Below, one piece after another: positions 56,903 to 64,000 of a stretch of DNA of 64,000 nucleotides. Where the stretch lies: assembly GCF_031583575.1 (NCBI RefSeq), contig NZ_CP134146.1:1612001-1676000 (forward strand), in the 5' to 3' direction. Numbering within the stretch: position 1 is the first letter of the stretch; every line of letters begins with the position of its first letter. The position numbers and the translations under genes were made by a program. The notes beneath the pieces are model-generated. The model saw only the letters and a list, made by a program, of their open reading frames with translations, did no database searches and had not been told where the DNA came from. The DNA is from Thalassotalea nanhaiensis. Lineage in GTDB: Bacteria > Pseudomonadota > Gammaproteobacteria > Enterobacterales > Alteromonadaceae.

Positions 56903-58069
56903 CTAAATTACTAGTTCTGCAGGTTGGATTTTCACCCATTTAACGTGATCTTTCATGTACACTTTGGTCGATTCTGCGTCAGTATGCGCTGCACGTTCTT
57001 GTGGATCAATGCCCATCTTATCGTAAAGAAAAATCGACAAGGCTCGTATTTCATGAAAAGTGGGCCGCTGGGGTTTGTCAAAGTTACCATAAAGGTTTAG
57101 TTCATCACGCAAATCAGACATAGCTCGAGAAATGTATACCGGGGTTAATTGGGTAGGGTGGGTTAACCCATTTGCTAATCCTTTTTTACGACCTAATAAT
57201 GCATGCACTATGTATGGTGATGCGATGTTATCTCTTTTCGAATCGTCAATAATTTTTTTAAGTTGCTTGGTGATTGGAATTTCAACACGCGATGCTTCTT
57301 TATTTTGAACTTTTTGACGATGAATTCTTAAAACTCCGTAAACGGTTAAACCATTTTCAACTATTGGGGCATTAAACCATTCACAATCCTTGTATTTGGC
57401 TAAACTTATTTCATTTACTGCGTGGGTAGTTTGTAAGGATAATCGCATGGCGATGTTCAGCCACGAATTACTAGCGTTTAAGATTAAATTAAAATATTCA
57501 ATGTTTAAACGTTTACGTTGCTTAGCTTGTTTGGGTTTACGTTTTTTTCTATCTGCTGGGTTAAGGACCATGCCCGACATGTCACAAATGTATGAAAATA
57601 TTTTCTTTAAAAAAGTAATTTTTCGGTTATAAACTTCGTTTGACTTGCCACTTGCGTATTTATCTAAAAACTCATTAACATGCTGCAAGGAAATAGATTT
57701 AGACAGTATGTCACCTAGCAGTTCATCTAAACGCATTGTGTCGTTAACAAATGCCCTGTATCGTCCTTTAGATAGTAATCTGGTATTCAGCTCTTCATTT
57801 CGTACACGTTCAATAACAACCTTAATCCAATGTGACATTGGTTTATTAAATTCGTCGTGGTCTAAAATCATTTTTAATGCTGGATTTCTGTGTTTAGCAT
57901 TAAATATAGTTGCCGCTTCTATGGCTTCATACTTTTGAGTTTTTAAAGGAAAGAAAATATCTTTGCCGCTTGGGTATCGATAACGAAATCGCTGTTGGCC
58001 ACGTACCATTTTACAGCATAACCCAACAGGGAGATCACGATTCTCAAACTTACGTTTTCTTGGAGCCAT
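56903..58069 (-). CDS. Tyrosine-type phage integrase
   Basis: A 388-residue site-specific recombinase. The C-terminal catalytic domain has the HxxR box (FHEIRALSIFL), a late His in AAHTDAESTKV and the nucleophile Tyr in KVYMKD. The basic N-terminal arm-binding domain (about 10-60) and core-binding domain (about 75-170) come first. Where most members have the first Arg (TGxRxxE), this reads TTHAVNE, so the first catalytic Arg appears to be Ala, subject to alignment. It integrates the island at tRNA-Leu. Confidence 0.88.
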   Translation of the reverse strand: MAPRKRKFENRDLPVGLCCKMVRGQQRFRYRYPSGKDIFFPLKTQKYEAIEAATIFNAKHRNPALKMILDHDEFNKPMSHWIKVVIERVRNEELNTRLLSKGRYRAFVNDTMRLDELLGDILSKSISLQHVNEFLDKYASGKSNEVYNRKITFLKKIFSYICDMSGMVLNPADRKKRKPKQAKQRKRLNIEYFNLILNASNSWLNIAMRLSLQTTHAVNEISLAKYKDCEWFNAPIVENGLTVYGVLRIHRQKVQNKEASRVEIPITKQLKKIIDDSKRDNIASPYIVHALLGRKKGLANGLTHPTQLTPVYISRAMSDLRDELNLYGNFDKPQRPTFHEIRALSIFLYDKMGIDPQERAAHTDAESTKVYMKDHVKWVKIQPAELVI

Positions 58070-58070
58070 G

Positions 58071-58271
58071 CTACACCGACGCTTCTAAAAGTTTAACAAG
58101 TTCAGTAATTTTAGTAGACTTTGAATCTTCTACCACTACGAGCCAACGATCAGTTGGGGTTTGTTCTCCTTTTATTTTTCCTCGCTTGATCCAGTTGATC
58201 ACAGTTTTAGTACAATAACCCGCGCCTGGGTAATATTCCGCGAGATATTGTGATGGTTTTAGTTTTCGCAT
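58071..58271 (-). CDS. Excisionase-like small HTH protein
   Basis: A 66-residue protein that fits the AlpA/Xis class: a short winged helix-turn-helix (TKTVINWIKRGKIKGEQT) followed by a strand (DRWLVVVE). Such proteins bend the att site and drive excision, or activate int. Its stop lies one base before the integrase start, so the two are translationally coupled. Confidence 0.65.
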   Translation of the reverse strand: MRKLKPSQYLAEYYPGAGYCTKTVINWIKRGKIKGEQTPTDRWLVVVEDSKSTKITELVKLLEASV

Positions 58272-58274
58272 TCT

Positions 58275-58475
58275 TTAAACCTCGCCACGTAAATAGTTTA
58301 TGAACAAGTTGTTACCTCTGGTAGTTAAACTTGTGGTACGTGACATGCTAAGCGTTAAACCGTGGATGAAAATTTCTAGTGATGTGAAGGTGTCGTAGTT
58401 AGACCAAGTACTGCATGAGTGTGCAAATCCGTTGACCAGACCTGTACGATCAAGTACATTTGTGTTGGGTGTCAT
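58275..58475 (-). CDS. Small island protein, unknown function
   Basis: A 66-residue protein, not recognised. It has no transmembrane segment or clear motif; the middle contains Ser/Thr-rich and hydrophobic patches. AGGAG lies about 9 bp before ATG 58475, and the gene ends three bases before the excisionase-like gene, so it is probably co-transcribed with xis and int. Confidence 0.5.
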   Translation of the reverse strand: MTPNTNVLDRTGLVNGFAHSCSTWSNYDTFTSLEIFIHGLTLSMSRTTSLTTRGNNLFINYLRGEV

Positions 58476-58691
58476 CGTAAGTGACTCCTGTTTTGTTAGT
58501 ACTATTTAGTTAGTACACTCGCGCTCACTAGATTGCCGTCTGGTGGGCGCACCTTTCTTTTCTATTCGATGTCCGTTTTTTGTTAGTTAAACGACTACTC
58601 ATCCAACTCTTTTTTACATTACTCGGTTTTATTTCAAAATCAATGCAAAAAAGATAACAATTAATTCTTTGTGATTATTTAAAATTTATTT

Positions 58692-58856
58692 TGTACCTTA
58701 AAACGGTATTTTTAGATTTTTTTCAATGTACCTTACTTTTAACATTTTCAATTTTTTATAAGAGTGATCTTTCTTCTTAAATCAAAGGATTAGATGAAAG
58801 GCAAAAAATAAATTGTACCTTACCTTTATCGGTTTTGATTTTTAGAACGTACCGTA
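58692..58856. repeat. TGTACCTTA iterons in the island control region
   Basis: Exact TGTACCTTA occurs at 58692, 58727 and 58814, with a variant CGTACCGTA at 58848 and a weaker GTAACGTAA near 58924. The surroundings are very AT-rich with long T runs. This lies between the leftward int/xis genes and the rightward primase-like gene, the position of a satellite replication origin or of regulator operators. The rest of the gap 58476-59203 holds two possible short frames listed separately. Confidence 0.5.
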
Positions 58857-58985
58857 AGGTGTTGTTTTTACAGAGTTATATTCTTTTTTTTATTTTTTAT
58901 TATTGATTTTTGAATTTTTTAACGTAACGTAAAAAAGGCTGGCAACGGAAAGTTTATTCTGTTGTTAGTTTAACAAGGAAGCTTA

Positions 58986-59063
58986 ATGAAAATTAAATTC
59001 ACGGATGAAATCATAATTACCCCTCTCATAAGAACGGCAATTCGAGCGGGGTATTTTAGTTAA
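58986..59063 (+). CDS. Possible 25-residue peptide
   Basis: A short frame from ATG 58986 with AAGGA 8 bp upstream. It encodes MKIKFTDEIIITPLIRTA and seven further residues. It is listed only because of the good ribosome-binding site; it may be a leader peptide or chance. Confidence 0.25.
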   Translation: MKIKFTDEIIITPLIRTAIRAGYFS

Positions 59064-59082
59064 CAACTCAGGAATTACAATT

Positions 59083-59217
59083 TTGAATTTAAATACAGTT
59101 TTATCTGATACTCGTTATCAAACTGATGGGGTAATACTCATCAAAAGAAGAGCCTCTGACTTTCTATTGAACCTACTTTTTCAATCAAGTACGGAGGTAT
59201 TGCATGAAAAATTATAA
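59083..59217 (+). CDS. Possible 44-residue peptide overlapping the primase start
   Basis: A frame from TTG 59083 (AGGA about 9 bp upstream) encoding MNLNTVLSDTRYQTDGVILI and 24 further residues. Its stop lies 14 bases inside the primase-like gene, so it could be translationally coupled to it. No family is recognised. Confidence 0.3.
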   Translation: MNLNTVLSDTRYQTDGVILIKRRASDFLLNLLFQSSTEVLHEKL

Positions 59218-60091
59218 TGAAATGCTAGCAGCTACCCGTTGTTTAGGTTTAAAAGTAAATTATCTCAACCTTGATGGAAATCTGCATCGTGTACCAACAG
59301 ATGCCAAACCCAAAAGTTTCAATGGGTTTTATAGATACTTTCCAGACAACCAAACACTTTACTATGGGGATTGGCAATTAGATATTACACGCACCTGGCG
59401 ATCTGAACATTCCGAACAAACGCAATCAGATCGGTTCGCAATTAAGCAGCTCATGGATCGTCAAAAGAAACAACAAGAACAAGACCTTGTTCTTGCTATA
59501 CAAAATGCCAGAGATTTTTATAACTCCAGTCAATCAGCAACGACCCAACAGTACCTTACAGACAAACACATTATTGCGCCGGAAGGTGTCAGGGTTCATT
59601 CAGGTAATTTGATTATTCCTTTGGTAGATCTTTTAACCGCAGGCATTCCTATTATGAATGTTCAAACCATATGGCCTAATGGCAAAAAGCTCTTTATGAA
59701 AAATGCCCGTATCAGCGGGTTTTGCTTCCCTATTGGGTTGATTGAGGATGAACTGGAAAGCCTGTATATCGCAGAAGGATTTTCTACTGCGATGACCGTG
59801 CATATGATAACCGATGAGTTGGTACTTGCAGCGATGAATGCGGGAAATTTAGAGTCTGTCGCACTAGCTGCAAGGAAAAGGTGGCCTAAGGCAAAAATTA
59901 TAATCACAGGCGATGATGATTGGTTAACTGAACAAAAAACTGGCATTAATCCTGGTATTAAAAAAGCGACTGAAGCGGCTAATGCGATTGGTGGGTTCAC
60001 TTGTTTTCCACCTTTCACTGCGGAGCAACGTAAAAATAATCTGACCGACTGGAATGATTACTTGTTTTCAGCATCAGGGAGGAAAGCGTAA
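59204..60091 (+). CDS. Toprim-domain primase-like protein of the island
   Basis: A 295-residue protein. The C-terminal Toprim domain (about 175-285) has the catalytic Glu in YIAEGFSTAMTV and the acidic pair in IIITGDDDW. A preceding domain (GFYRYFPDNQTLYYGDWQ) resembles the primase N-terminal region of P4-type alpha proteins and phage primases. It probably primes island replication. A strong GGAGG ribosome-binding site lies 8 bp before ATG 59204. Its stop overlaps the next start (TAATG). Confidence 0.78.
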   Translation: MKNYNEMLAATRCLGLKVNYLNLDGNLHRVPTDAKPKSFNGFYRYFPDNQTLYYGDWQLDITRTWRSEHSEQTQSDRFAIKQLMDRQKKQQEQDLVLAIQNARDFYNSSQSATTQQYLTDKHIIAPEGVRVHSGNLIIPLVDLLTAGIPIMNVQTIWPNGKKLFMKNARISGFCFPIGLIEDELESLYIAEGFSTAMTVHMITDELVLAAMNAGNLESVALAARKRWPKAKIIITGDDDWLTEQKTGINPGIKKATEAANAIGGFTCFPPFTAEQRKNNLTDWNDYLFSASGRKA

Positions 60092-61590
60092 TGGAAAATG
60101 TAATATCTGAAAATACATCACCTTCAATCGAACCGAGGGAATTGCCTAGTAGTCGTCCTGATGTGCAGCCATTCGATTATGACTTGTTGCCGAAGACTAT
60201 TGCTGATTTTGTGCGGGATACCGCTGCGCGGCAGCAATGCCCTCCAGACTTCATCGCCGTCACTGCTTTATGTGGACTATCTGGTGTGCTGGGTAACAAG
60301 GCTTATATTTATCCTAAGCAAAACGACAATTGGAAGATAATCCCTAATTTATGGGGGACAATTGTTGGCCGTCCAAGCGCCATGAAAAGCCCTGCAATGA
60401 AAGCGGCGTTAGAACCCTTGAAGGCCATTGAAAAAGGGTATCAAGAATTACACGAAGAAAATTTAAAACTGTATGAGACAGATTCTTTAGTTAATGAACT
60501 GACTTTAAAAGAAGCTAAAAAAAAAGCTTCTGCAGCTATAAGAAAAAATGATAATAACAAAGCTAATGAGCTTATTGCGGATGCGAATGCGCAAGCAATA
60601 GAGCCACCGGAATTACAATGTATTGTAGTAGTCGATACAACCTATGAGAAACTTGGTGTCTTACTGGATCAAAATCCCAATGGATTGTTGTTGACCCGTG
60701 ATGAGTTACCAGGTTTGTTAAGTAGGTTGATGAAGGAAGAATATCAAACTGAACGTGCGTTTTATCTGGAGTGTTTTGACGGAGATGGTACATATAAGTT
60801 TGAGCGAATAACGCGAAAATCAATTGTCATTGAACATTGTACCTTGAGTCTTATTGGTGGCATTCAACCTGCCAAGTTAGCGCCATTAATACGTGGCGCC
60901 GTTAGTGGGGTATCCGATGATGGCTTAATTCAACGGCTACAATTAGCTGTTTGGCCTGATGATAATAAATCTTGGAAATGGCTTGATCAACGACCCGATG
61001 AGATGGCTTATCAACAATACGATGCATTGTTTAACGCGCTGCTTAATTATAAGCCATTAAATAAAGTCCACCGTTACACGCCTGAAGCACAGCAATTTTT
61101 CATTGAATGGATGGAAGAGTTACAACACAAAGCGAGACATGAAGACACACCACCCACCATGGAAAGTTATATGTTGAAGTTGCCAAAATCAATTTCAGCC
61201 ATCGCTTTGATTTTTGAACTGGTGGGCAGGGTTGATGATTCTTCAGTGACTGAAGGTGATTTACAGATAGGAACGGTGGCAACGACTATGGCACTTGATT
61301 GGGCAGATTACTTGATAAGCCATGCTAATCGAATATTTTCATCTGATGTTTATCGGACTGTTGAAGCCGCAAAGCTTATTTTAAAACAGCGTGATAAGTT
61401 AAAGGACGTATTCAAGTGCCGTGAAATCCAACAAAAAGGGTGGACGGGATTAGCCGATTCAAAAACAATCAGCGATGCGCTCGATATTTTAGTCGATTAT
61501 AACCACATAGTAGAAGTTCAAACTGCCCCTGGCACAGCTGGCGGCCGACCATCGACTAGTTATTATTGGGTAACGGCTAAGGAGTTATAG
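60091..61590 (+). CDS. DUF3987 protein (putative replicative ATPase)
   Basis: A 499-residue DUF3987/YfjI-like protein. A P-loop-like GRPSAMKSPAM lies at about residues 92-102, followed by a Lys-rich coiled coil (about 115-165) and a likely Walker B region (VVVDTTYEKLG). Members replace the helicase part of phage P4-type primases in satellites and islands. It is translationally coupled to the Toprim gene, so the two probably form the replication module. Confidence 0.75.
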   Translation: MENVISENTSPSIEPRELPSSRPDVQPFDYDLLPKTIADFVRDTAARQQCPPDFIAVTALCGLSGVLGNKAYIYPKQNDNWKIIPNLWGTIVGRPSAMKSPAMKAALEPLKAIEKGYQELHEENLKLYETDSLVNELTLKEAKKKASAAIRKNDNNKANELIADANAQAIEPPELQCIVVVDTTYEKLGVLLDQNPNGLLLTRDELPGLLSRLMKEEYQTERAFYLECFDGDGTYKFERITRKSIVIEHCTLSLIGGIQPAKLAPLIRGAVSGVSDDGLIQRLQLAVWPDDNKSWKWLDQRPDEMAYQQYDALFNALLNYKPLNKVHRYTPEAQQFFIEWMEELQHKARHEDTPPTMESYMLKLPKSISAIALIFELVGRVDDSSVTEGDLQIGTVATTMALDWADYLISHANRIFSSDVYRTVEAAKLILKQRDKLKDVFKCREIQQKGWTGLADSKTISDALDILVDYNHIVEVQTAPGTAGGRPSTSYYWVTAKEL

Positions 61591-61592
61591 CA

Positions 61593-62042
61593 ATGGGCCG
61601 GTGGCAAGAAAAAATTAAAAACATCCATCGGCCTACCCTACAAAACCTACTAAACCCAACGGAATTAAGTTCTGTAGGTTTTGTAGGTACGTCGGGTGGG
61701 CATTTACAAATAAAAATAACTGATAATGAGCAAACGCCAAAAACAGATTTTACGGTTGAACCTGCGGTTGATAAACTGGTTTTAAGCGTTGACGACCAGG
61801 GTTTACCTTTACATCACTGCCGAGGCGAACCAAATGGAATTTGCTATGGTGACTCTGAATGGGTACGGTATCGATTGCAACGGGTTGCTAAACATAAGCG
61901 TCCAATGTTAGCCCATGAATATTCAAAACTTTACTTGGCTAATTTTGATGAAGAATCTAACGAAATTCGCAAAGAAAATAAAGCTCGAAAAGCCGCCAAC
62001 TCATGGTTGCGAGAGGCAACTGCTCATCCACCCTCGGCATAG
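61593..62042 (+). CDS. Island protein of unknown function
   Basis: A 149-residue basic protein, two bases after the DUF3987 gene. It is not recognised. The central stretch CRGEPNGICYGDSEWVRYRL has two Cys; the C-terminus is Lys/Arg/Glu-rich. Proteins of this kind often follow primases in phage-type islands. Confidence 0.55.
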   Translation: MGRWQEKIKNIHRPTLQNLLNPTELSSVGFVGTSGGHLQIKITDNEQTPKTDFTVEPAVDKLVLSVDDQGLPLHHCRGEPNGICYGDSEWVRYRLQRVAKHKRPMLAHEYSKLYLANFDEESNEIRKENKARKAANSWLREATAHPPSA

Positions 62043-62119
62043 GAAAGTAAGTGTACGGGTCATAGTTATCGTAAAGAACATACGACCTTATAAAACCTAA
62101 AATAATTGAGGAAATACCT

Positions 62120-62551
62120 ATGAAAGAATTGACGACCAAGCAGCAACGTTTTGTAGACGAATTTTTGATTGATTACTCCGCTACGAAGGCAGCAATAAGG
62201 GCTGGCTATTCAACTAACTGTGCAGGTGTAATCGGTTGTGAAAATTTGAAAAAGCCAATTATAAAAAAAGCAATTAAAGAGCAACTTAAATTACTCACTG
62301 AAAACTCTTTTCTTAATCGTGAAATGGTTCTTGCTGGTTTACTACGTGAAGCAGTCGATAGGTCGGATAAAAGCAGTGCAGCAAGTCGTGTGAGCGCATA
62401 TGACAAATTAGGCAAGGCATTAGGTATATATCAAGATGCTAAGCCATCTGATGAAGTAGGGGACCTTATACGCAGCATAACGGCAAATAATGCTAAGAAC
62501 CGTAAGAGCCTTTTACCAAAAGATAATATAGATATGAGTAAACTTGAATAA
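62120..62551 (+). CDS. Phage terminase small subunit (TerS)
   Basis: A 143-residue Terminase_2 protein. The N-terminal helix-turn-helix (LTTKQQRFVDEFLIDYSATK, then AAIRAGYS) recognises the packaging site; the rest is helical for oligomerisation. With no large subunit in sight, it fits a satellite that redirects a helper phage's packaging to its own DNA. AGGAAA lies about 9 bp before ATG 62120. Confidence 0.82.
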   Translation: MKELTTKQQRFVDEFLIDYSATKAAIRAGYSTNCAGVIGCENLKKPIIKKAIKEQLKLLTENSFLNREMVLAGLLREAVDRSDKSSAASRVSAYDKLGKALGIYQDAKPSDEVGDLIRSITANNAKNRKSLLPKDNIDMSKLE

Positions 62552-62880
62552 TTTAATCAGGACTTAACCTTAAACGATTTGGGTGTTGTGAACTTGGCTG
62601 AAAGGTCAGGTTCATCTTTACCAAAATAACTTACTTAATTGGAAATGAAAGCAATGATACGAACTGACGTATATTTGGCTAAATGTTTTTCGGGTGATAT
62701 TTATAATGCTTATCAAAAACTAAATCATACCAGGTTTACTTGCCTGTGGGAGGGGTAAAAAAACATTGATAATTTGTACGTGAAATCTAGGGGGCAATGT
62801 AGGCATAACAACTAAAGCATTCACACAGGAACGCGATAGTTGTTTAGTTTTTGTGCGGAAAGTTATAAAAATGGAAAATG
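62552..62880. other. Gap after terS
   Basis: No convincing gene. A 37-residue frame at 62645-62758 on the + strand lacks a good ribosome-binding site. A possible right attachment site was searched for by comparing with the tRNA-Leu 3' end and not found. Confidence 0.5.
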
Positions 62881-63723
62881 CTAATTCCTCATAAATTCGA
62901 GAGAATTGTTTATCTTTTGCAAAGCCACCTTACCAATCCCTTTAATATTTATTAATTCTTCTGCTTCTACTGCTATCAAAAGTTCGATTGTTTCAACGTT
63001 ATTTTCAATAAGTGACTTTTCAATGTTTTTTGAAACACCATTTACAAGTGATAAATAACCCGAAGTGCTTTTATAGTGCTTCATCATCTCTTGAACATCA
63101 TCTGAATAAAATGGTGCTTCTGATTCCCATCTAACAACCTCACTTTGACAAAAACTTAAGTCAGCATGTTTTTCTTTTTCACTAGCCACATGCTTATTTA
63201 AGAATTCCTCGATATTGCTATCAAAGTGTTTTAATTTACCTTTTCGACAAATTCTTCTGATGCTTGCCTGTACCCCTTCATTAACGAACCCATTGCACTG
63301 AACCGAATAAAGGTAAAATGCTAACGATAAAGTATGTTTTTCTTCTGCCTGCAAAATGCTAGATAAAGACGAATAAATAGTTGCTAATAGACCAAGAGTT
63401 TCATTGGTCGTATAACCATTTTTTAATGCGTGGTTCGTATAATGCATAATACGCTCGTGTTCAATTTTCCACGCTAAGTCAAATTGCTTGTTTTCGAGTG
63501 CTTCTATGGCTTTATATTTTGCTTCAGAAGCCATACCTAGATAGTCATTGGTGTCGTCTATCATATTTGAAGGTATTCGTGCTTGAGATTCTCTAAATCT
63601 TTTTTGAAACTGAGAATTTTCATCGGTCCAATCTTCTTCAATTTCTTTATTCGTTTCTAGTTTTTTACTAACTGTTTGTTTAGAGTTTTTACGACTGAAA
63701 AAATTAAATATCTTCCTTAGCAT
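62881..63723 (-). CDS. Helical protein with C-terminal helix-hairpin-helix, island cargo or flank
   Basis: A 280-residue protein with a basic N-terminus (FFSRKNSKQTVSKK), a helical, TPR-like middle (about 60-170: KYKAIEALENKQFDLAWKIE), and a C-terminal helix-hairpin-helix (ELINIKGIGKVALQKI) that would bind DNA without sequence specificity. Not assigned to a known system. Lying opposite to terS at the island edge, it is a candidate cargo gene. Confidence 0.6.
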   Translation of the reverse strand: MLRKIFNFFSRKNSKQTVSKKLETNKEIEEDWTDENSQFQKRFRESQARIPSNMIDDTNDYLGMASEAKYKAIEALENKQFDLAWKIEHERIMHYTNHALKNGYTTNETLGLLATIYSSLSSILQAEEKHTLSLAFYLYSVQCNGFVNEGVQASIRRICRKGKLKHFDSNIEEFLNKHVASEKEKHADLSFCQSEVVRWESEAPFYSDDVQEMMKHYKSTSGYLSLVNGVSKNIEKSLIENNVETIELLIAVEAEELINIKGIGKVALQKINNSLEFMRN

Positions 63724-63839
63724 TTTACTTCCCTTAAAAATTATTATTCTAGGACGGTTATTAGCATAAAACTGAAGTAACCTTATATTTACTATATATA
63801 AGTTACATGGCGTATCAAGAAACTTTTTTGGAGTGTTGA

Positions 63840-63989
63840 TTAACTATCTGTTTGATTTTTTTCTTTGGGAACCATTCTTGTTTTTTTAATCATATTTGCT
63901 GAAATATTATTCGTAGAGCAACCTGCACATCTTGAAGGTGGGGTATTTCTTCTTGATTGCCATACATAACCACATTTATTGCAGCTCAT
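63840..63989 (-). CDS. Small zinc-ribbon protein
   Basis: A 49-residue protein with two CxxC-type pairs (CNKCGYVW and CAGCSTNN), so a zinc ribbon. The C-terminus is basic (KKTRMVPKEKNQ). ATG 63989 has GGAAGG upstream. Function unknown; it could be a DNA- or RNA-binding small protein of the island. Confidence 0.55.
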   Translation of the reverse strand: MSCNKCGYVWQSRRNTPPSRCAGCSTNNISANMIKKTRMVPKEKNQTDS

Positions 63990-64000
63990 TTGACCTTCCC

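Larger units (their letters stand above)
56785..62551. mobile_element. Integrated phage-satellite-like island at tRNA-Leu (right end not seen)
   Basis: The island begins at the tRNA-Leu 3' end and carries integrase, an excisionase-like protein, a small unknown protein, a control region with iterons, a Toprim protein, a DUF3987 protein, an unknown protein and a terminase small subunit. No capsid, portal, tail or large terminase gene is visible. This order (int/xis leftward; replication genes and terS rightward) is that of phage-inducible chromosomal islands. I find no second copy of the tRNA end up to 64,000, so the island probably extends further, and a complete prophage cannot be excluded. 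Confidence 0.65.

Noticed and set aside
56903-58069. Integron integrase (IntI) for the cassette array
   Set aside because: This tyrosine recombinase is 15 kb away beside a tRNA and coupled to an excisionase-like gene. It shows no sign of the IntI-specific insertion, so it is treated as a phage-type integrase.
62645-62758. A 37-residue frame after terS
   Set aside because: No good ribosome-binding site and no recognisable features; it is mentioned only in the gap entry.
62552-64000. Right attachment site of the island
   Set aside because: I compared the tRNA-Leu 3' end (GTTCGAGTCTC...CATACGC) with this stretch and found no convincing repeat. The end is probably beyond the window.

Overview
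The window looks like chromosome from a marine gammaproteobacterium of the Alteromonadales, most like the Colwelliaceae (Thalassotalea/Colwellia). That placement is inferred from low GC, gene order and protein style, not from a database search. It combines conserved housekeeping blocks with three accessory regions.

Positions 1-25,200 are mostly core: the 3' end of fadD, cysZ, smc-zipA-DNA ligase (the order cysZ/zipA/ligA is familiar from enterics), an NAD(P)-binding protein, a split YeeE/YedE pair with a divergent LysR regulator, a TPR/retropepsin-like membrane protein, an ApbE-type flavin transferase, a cold-shock protein, DUF885 and M48 lipoprotein peptidases, fklB, then dapB-carA-carB-greA. 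A 261-bp MITE-like palindromic element lies between cysZ and smc. A 780-bp AT-rich gap at 9.5-10.3 kb carries DnaA-box-like sites.

Positions 25,600-49,900 are an accessory block between greA and yhbY. It holds three large exported subtilisin-family (S8) proteins with GlyGly-CTERM-like tails and a membrane-anchored winged-helix regulator with a beta-propeller sensor. The first S8 protein has lost all catalytic residues and sits directly upstream of an active paralogue. Two S8 promoters share 11-bp-spaced ATGAAA direct repeats, the geometry bound by PhoB/OmpR-type winged helices, so the regulator next door is the natural candidate. Between the S8 genes is an array of small cassettes, all on the + strand, separated by attC sites. 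No integron integrase is visible, so it is a CALIN. Cargo is mostly exported, lipoprotein or membrane proteins, plus one S9 peptidase.

Positions 50,000-56,800 return to core: yhbY, rlmE, ftsH, folP, glmM, tpiA, secG, tRNA-Leu(GAG), matching the E. coli ftsH-folP-glmM-secG-leuU order.

Positions 56,800-64,000 are an integrated element beginning at the 3' end of tRNA-Leu: tyrosine integrase, excisionase-like HTH protein, an AT-rich control region with iterons, a Toprim primase-like protein, a DUF3987 protein, an unknown protein and a phage terminase small subunit. No capsid, large terminase or tail gene is seen. This layout resembles phage-inducible chromosomal islands (phage satellites). The right junction is not in the window.
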